DNA from: Shewanella sp. KX20019 | GTDB taxonomy: Bacteria; Pseudomonadota; Gammaproteobacteria; Enterobacterales; Shewanellaceae | Length of the DNA stretch: 64,000 bases | Assembly: GCF_016757755.1 (NCBI RefSeq) | Contig: NZ_CP068437.1 | Span: 5,022,001 to 5,086,000 of the forward strand | Reading direction: 5' to 3' | Part shown: piece after piece, positions 55,690 to 64,000 of the stretch | Layout of the letters: the number at the start of each line of letters is the position of its first letter | Position numbering within the stretch: the stretch's first letter is position 1 | Program-made: the position numbers and the translations under genes | The notes under the pieces: model-generated | The model's database searches: none | What the model was told of the DNA's origin: nothing | Seen by the model: only the letters and a program-made list of their open reading frames with translations

Positions 55690-56108
55690 AGCGTGTTATT
55701 CATCTCTTGCGAGACCAATATAGGAAAGAGTCGGTGCGGAGATAAATTACTATTTATCATTCTGCTGGGGGTACATGTTCATATCAGACACACTACCGTC
55801 AATAGCAATACTCAGAATCATTAAGTCACCCACACTGCTATAAATGCCAAAACTCAGAGTCATTAATCCATGCACATAACGACTCAAAATCACAAATCGG
55901 AGACATAAAATAGCCCGTTGCGCTAGCAACAGGCTATTCACTCTCTTACGAGACCGATCTTAGAAAGAGTCGCGTCTGGAAATGAGCTACTCCTTATTAT
56001 CCTCCTCAAAGTGGACACATGGGCATATTGACCACATAGCTATAAATGCCAATACTCAGAGTCATTAAACCCTGCATGTAATGGCTCAAAACCACAAATC
56101 GCAGACGT
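55690..56108 (-). repeat. Decayed 5S-end/terminator repeats downstream of rrn operon 1
   Basis: Read in the rrn direction, two successive blocks echo the true 5S 3' end and its terminator. GCGTCTGGAAATGAGCTAC (55972-55990) mirrors GCGCCTGGAAATGACCTAC of the 5S (56162-56180), and 55732-55750 is a weaker third copy. The motif TATAAATGCCAA.ACTCAGAG also recurs near 55839 and 56041. They look like tandem 5S units that have eroded. Confidence 0.75.
55910..55938 (-). terminator. Decayed second rrn terminator
   Basis: ATAGCCCGTTGC / GCAACAGGCTAT form a stem with one mismatch. It is a relative of the rrn terminator at 56109-56138. Confidence 0.7.
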
Positions 56109-56138
56109 AAAAAAGCCCGTTGCGTTAGCAACGGGCTT
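56109..56138 (-). terminator. Terminator of rrn operon 1
   Basis: AAGCCCGTTGC-GTTA-GCAACGGGCTT has a T-run on the minus strand. It lies 25 bp beyond the 5S 3' end. Confidence 0.93.
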
Positions 56139-56162
56139 AATACTCTCTTTCGAGAAATTAGG

Positions 56163-56281
56163 CGCCTGGAAATGACCTACTCTCACATGGGGAAACCCCA
56201 CACTACCATCGGCGATACTGTGTTTCACTTCTGAGTTCGGAATGGGATCAGGTGGGACCACAGCTCTATGGTTTCCAGACA
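56163..56281 (-). rRNA. rrf: 5S ribosomal RNA (operon 1)
   Basis: The minus strand begins GTCTGGAAACCATAGAGC and contains GGTCCCACCTGATCCCATTC, CGAACTCAGAAGTGAAAC, and GATGGTAGTGTGGGGTTTCC. It ends in TTTCCAGGC, which pairs with the 5' end. About 119 nt; ends are good to two or three bases. Confidence 0.96.
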
Positions 56282-56450
56282 AATTTGGCTATTACTTTCA
56301 GCTTTTAAAAAGCTAAAGGTAAAAAGTTTAGAAAGCTGATACTCGCTACCGCAAGTAATATTAAATTATTGAGTCTTACACACACATTAAGTGCTTCTAA
56401 TTCTGGTTTCTGTCGAAACATCAGTCTCATACAAAACCCATCAGGGTTGT

Positions 56451-59355
<2,905 letters not shown>

Positions 59356-59752
59356 ATACAACCCAAATAAGTCTCTATGAGAAATAATCGTTGTTTCAAG
59401 CGGGTAAGCTCAAAACAGTCGTATCGTAACTAATGGTTTCTACTTTCGCCAAAATTAGAATTTTTAACTCGTAACCGTTAAGTCACAAGCCAAGACACTT
59501 AATGTTTAAGTGTTTAGAACTCAATTTTTTAATTTCGCGCTAATCCTATAAATAACAATACGATAAATCGTAACTGCTATCCCTTTCAGATTAACACTAT
59601 CAGCTTTCCAAATTTTTAAAGAACGATATCACTGCAACAAGGCAGGATATTTTGTCGCTCACCTCAACTCAATTAAGAGATAAGGAGAACAAGCAATCTG
59701 TGTGGACACTCAAACGTATTTGCATACTTCAGATGCGAGTTAGTCGTATAGG
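59356..59752 (-). other. 16S-23S internal transcribed spacer without tRNA
   Basis: The 397-bp spacer contains a boxA-like antitermination element (minus strand GTTCTTTAAAAATTTGG, 59609-59625). I find no tRNA-Ile, tRNA-Ala or tRNA-Glu cloverleaf or TTCGA arm in it on either strand. Confidence 0.8.
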
Positions 59753-61294
<1,542 letters not shown>

Positions 61295-61503
61295 AAAGTT
61301 TTTTGCTTTACCCCGTTAAGAGCAAAGCGGCTCAATGAATTATACTGTTTTTCAAATATCCGAAGATATTCGAAGTTTACATATTGCTATGGTCACTCAG
61401 TGGTTCATTGAGTTAATATTTTGATTGCCGACATTCCGAAGAACAGAAGGCAATTTCGAATAACTCAACACCTGTGAGTGCCCACACAGATTTGCTTGTC
61501 ATA

Positions 61504-61516
61504 TTGTTAAAGAGCG
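61504..61516 (-). promoter_or_regulatory. rrn leader boxA
   Basis: The minus strand reads CGCTCTTTAACAA, matching the boxA (TGCTCTTTAACA) element that loads the Nus antitermination complex, about 210 bp before the 16S 5' end. Confidence 0.85.
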
Positions 61517-61573
61517 TGACATCAATCTTTCAGATGTCGCCGAAGACGCTAGGTCGTTGGCTTGAGGAGGCGT

Positions 61574-61601
61574 ATTCTACACTCTCCAGTGTCGGCGTCA
61601 A
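61574..61601 (-). promoter_or_regulatory. rrn promoter P2
   Basis: The minus strand has TTGACG, 16 bp, then TAGAAT, followed by a GC-rich discriminator (ACGCC) and preceded by an A/T-rich UP-like tract (AAAAACTTCTTAAAATAAGC). Confidence 0.85.
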
Positions 61602-61800
61602 GAGCTTATTTTAAGAAGTTTTTCAAGCGATGATTTCTTAATCACTCTCGTGAAATCAATCATTACCCGAAGCCCTTAAAGCGCTTGTCCCCTGAGGCTA
61701 ATTTCCGAAGAAGTTAATCTCTCTAACACTGCTGCAAGTCCCGTGCTATCTAGCTTTTGCTAAGAGCGATTGGCCTGCTGTGCCGTGTCAGTGGATGCGC

Positions 61801-61828
61801 ATTATAGGCAGTTCCTGACCAAGCGCAA
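61801..61828 (-). promoter_or_regulatory. rrn promoter P1
   Basis: The minus strand has TTGCGC, 16 bp, then TATAAT with discriminator GCGC, followed by ATCCACTGACACGG. That downstream stretch is strikingly like E. coli rrn P1 (CCACCACTGACACGG). An A/T-rich tract upstream fits an UP element. Confidence 0.88.
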
Positions 61829-62630
61829 GCGCTTTTATCAATTAAAACAACCTTTTTTAAAAGACACAGAATAACCACAACCTACCCACCACTTACCCCC
61901 AAGGTTATCCACAATAGTAGGCGAACCACAGAAAACACATTGAGATGGGATATATATCTTAGTCCATAATGAGCAACTTGCACGCTCCATAACTGAATAG
62001 TTTACGCTTTATTTTTAAGCGATTAATCCTCAGAAAGAGAGTCTTACACTCCACAGGCCGACTGTAGCCCACCTTGATTTTTACCTGACTTAATTTTACA
62101 GCTAACACCAGACAAACCACCAAGACACCATGTGAATAATCAGCCAGATCCACCCTATATTTTAATTAGATCTAAGATGTCTAAAGTCAGATAGGAAAAT
62201 ATGAACCTCATAAGCTCCAGCAAAAGTAGGATCCAGTATTCAAAGGAGTATAAAACGACTGTTGCTTATAGAAAGGGAAAGAGAAGTAGCCGTTCACACC
62301 TTAAGTGTGCCCTGCGCAGTTAAGATCTAGAGCCTGTGACTCAATTACAGGAGAACACAAACCAATGAACTGTACGTTTATCCTTGTAAAACTCACCTTC
62401 CAGCTGCATGAGTAGTAATATCCACTAATTAACAACTGGGTTTATACGTAGGCTTAGAATTAAAAAACACTAGATAGAGGGACACAAAAAGTGGCACATC
62501 ACGGTCATGCTAGCGCTCTACTAGATCTAGTTAAATCGTAAAGCTGTTTTAGCTAGCAAGGTGGGGGGATCAAAGATATTAGCTCCCACACAGACGATTA
62601 TTCTTGAGTGGAGGTAAACCATAAATCGCA
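61829..62630. other. Spacer between tandem rrn operons, no gene seen
   Basis: About 0.8 kb between the P1 promoter of operon 1 and the terminators of operon 2. It probably includes Fis/UP sequences near 61830-61930. A 64-codon frame at 61959-62153 lacks a ribosome site and recognisable protein. I see no tRNA. Confidence 0.5.
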
Positions 62631-62634
62631 GACG

Positions 62635-62667
62635 TAAAAAAAGCCCGTAGCGTTAGCAACGGGCTTA
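62635..62667 (-). terminator. Outer, slightly decayed terminator of rrn operon 2
   Basis: AAGCCCGTAGC-GTTA-GCAACGGGCTT has one stem mismatch and a long T-run on the minus strand. It is a repeat of the main rrn terminator. Confidence 0.85.
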
Positions 62668-62837
62668 ATACTCTCTTTCGAGACCGATATTAGAAAAAGT
62701 CGCGTCAGGAAATGAGCTACTCCTTATTATCCTCCTCAAAGTGGGCACATGGGCATATTGACCACATAGCTATAAATGCCAATACTCAGAGTCATTAAAC
62801 CCTGCATGTAATGGCTCAAAACCACAAATCGCAGACG
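62668..62837 (-). repeat. Decayed 5S-end unit downstream of rrn operon 2
   Basis: This is the counterpart of 55938-56108. From 62711 onward it matches operon 1 (offset 6730) except for A/G at 56015/62745. Before that it is more diverged (AGACCGATATTAGAAAAAGT against AGACCGATCTTAGAAAGAGT). Confidence 0.8.
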
Positions 62838-62838
62838 T

Positions 62839-62868
62839 AAAAAAGCCCGTTGCGTTAGCAACGGGCTT
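62839..62868 (-). terminator. Terminator of rrn operon 2
   Basis: Same hairpin as 56109-56138, offset by 6730 bp. Confidence 0.93.
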
Positions 62869-62892
62869 AATACTCTCTTTCGAGAAATTAGG

Positions 62893-63011
62893 CGCCTGGA
62901 AATGACCTACTCTCACATGGGGAAACCCCACACTACCATCGGCGATACTGTGTTTCACTTCTGAGTTCGGAATGGGATCAGGTGGGACCACAGCTCTATG
63001 GTTTCCAGACA
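62893..63011 (-). rRNA. rrf: 5S ribosomal RNA (operon 2)
   Basis: Same sequence as the operon 1 5S, offset by 6730 bp, in every line I compared. It belongs to a second rrn operon of the same orientation that continues beyond the window. Confidence 0.96.
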
Positions 63012-63180
63012 AATTTGGCTATTACTTTCAGCTTTTAAAAAGCTAAAGGTAAAAAGTTTAGAAAGCTGATACTCGCTACCGCAAGTAATATTAAATTATT
63101 GAGTCTTACACACACATTAAGTGCTTCTAATTCTGGTTTCTGTCGAAACATCAGTCTCATACAAAACCCATCAGGGTTGT

Positions 63181-64000
<820 letters not shown>

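Noticed and set aside
56040..56282. 80-codon minus-strand frame over the 5S gene (and its copy at 62770-63012)
   Set aside because: It reads through the 5S rRNA and terminator; it is a by-product of the RNA gene.
59356..59752. tRNA genes in the 16S-23S spacer
   Set aside because: Both strands were read for T-arm and acceptor patterns; none seen.
61959..62153. 64-codon minus-strand frame in the inter-operon spacer
   Set aside because: No ribosome site, no recognisable protein and no supporting neighbour.

Overview
The window is a chromosomal segment of a marine-type gammaproteobacterium, almost certainly Shewanella. The basis is gene order (rsmI / lpoA-yraN-diaA-dolP, trpS-gph-rpe, dam-damX-aroB-aroK-pilQPONM, ponA, argHGFBC / argE, ppc, cinA, rrn), protein character and moderate AT content. 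The genus call is inferred from recalled synteny; no search was run.

Layout. 1-2287: end of a membrane-anchor protein, a GH19 chitinase-like gene between two sibling terminators, and a small lipoprotein. 2307-6333: glutathione-dependent formaldehyde detoxification (adhC-fghA), a ybiI-type zinc finger gene, and a LysR regulator followed by tandem 145-bp copies of its own 3' end. 6379-8679: a patatin/beta-barrel outer-membrane protein. 9199-13810: a glycine betaine/proline-type ABC importer (proX-proW-proV) ending in a porin gene. 13839-21112: the most unusual block, with a large TPR/cadherin-like lipoprotein, a TonB-dependent receptor, a small secreted two-Cys/two-Trp protein and a MauG-like di-haem enzyme. 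Two Fur-box-like sites and one internal terminator organise it as two iron-controlled units.

21475-28392: rnpB, rsmI, and the lpoA-yraN-diaA-dolP cluster (cell-wall synthesis activation, replication timing, envelope integrity), then an EamA permease and a GcvA-like regulator. 28421-35594: trpS, gph, rpe, dam, damX, aroB and aroK, with two small opposite-strand genes between dam and rpe. 35810-40656: the type IV pilus assembly operon pilMNOPQ. 41259-43814: penicillin-binding protein 1A. 43908-50822: arginine biosynthesis, with argCBFGH divergent from argE across a candidate ArgR site. 50992-55490: ppc, a YceB-like lipoprotein and cinA.

55491-64000: ribosomal RNA. One complete rrn operon (16S-23S-5S, minus strand, no tRNA in the 16S-23S spacer) with two recognisable promoters, then the 5S and 3' part of a second operon in the same orientation 6730 bp further on. 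Decayed 5S/terminator copies lie downstream of both 5S genes. Most of the window is ordinary core genome; the main candidates for new biology are the Fur-framed MauG/TonB block, the duplicated regulatory element around ybiI, and the LysR tail repeats.
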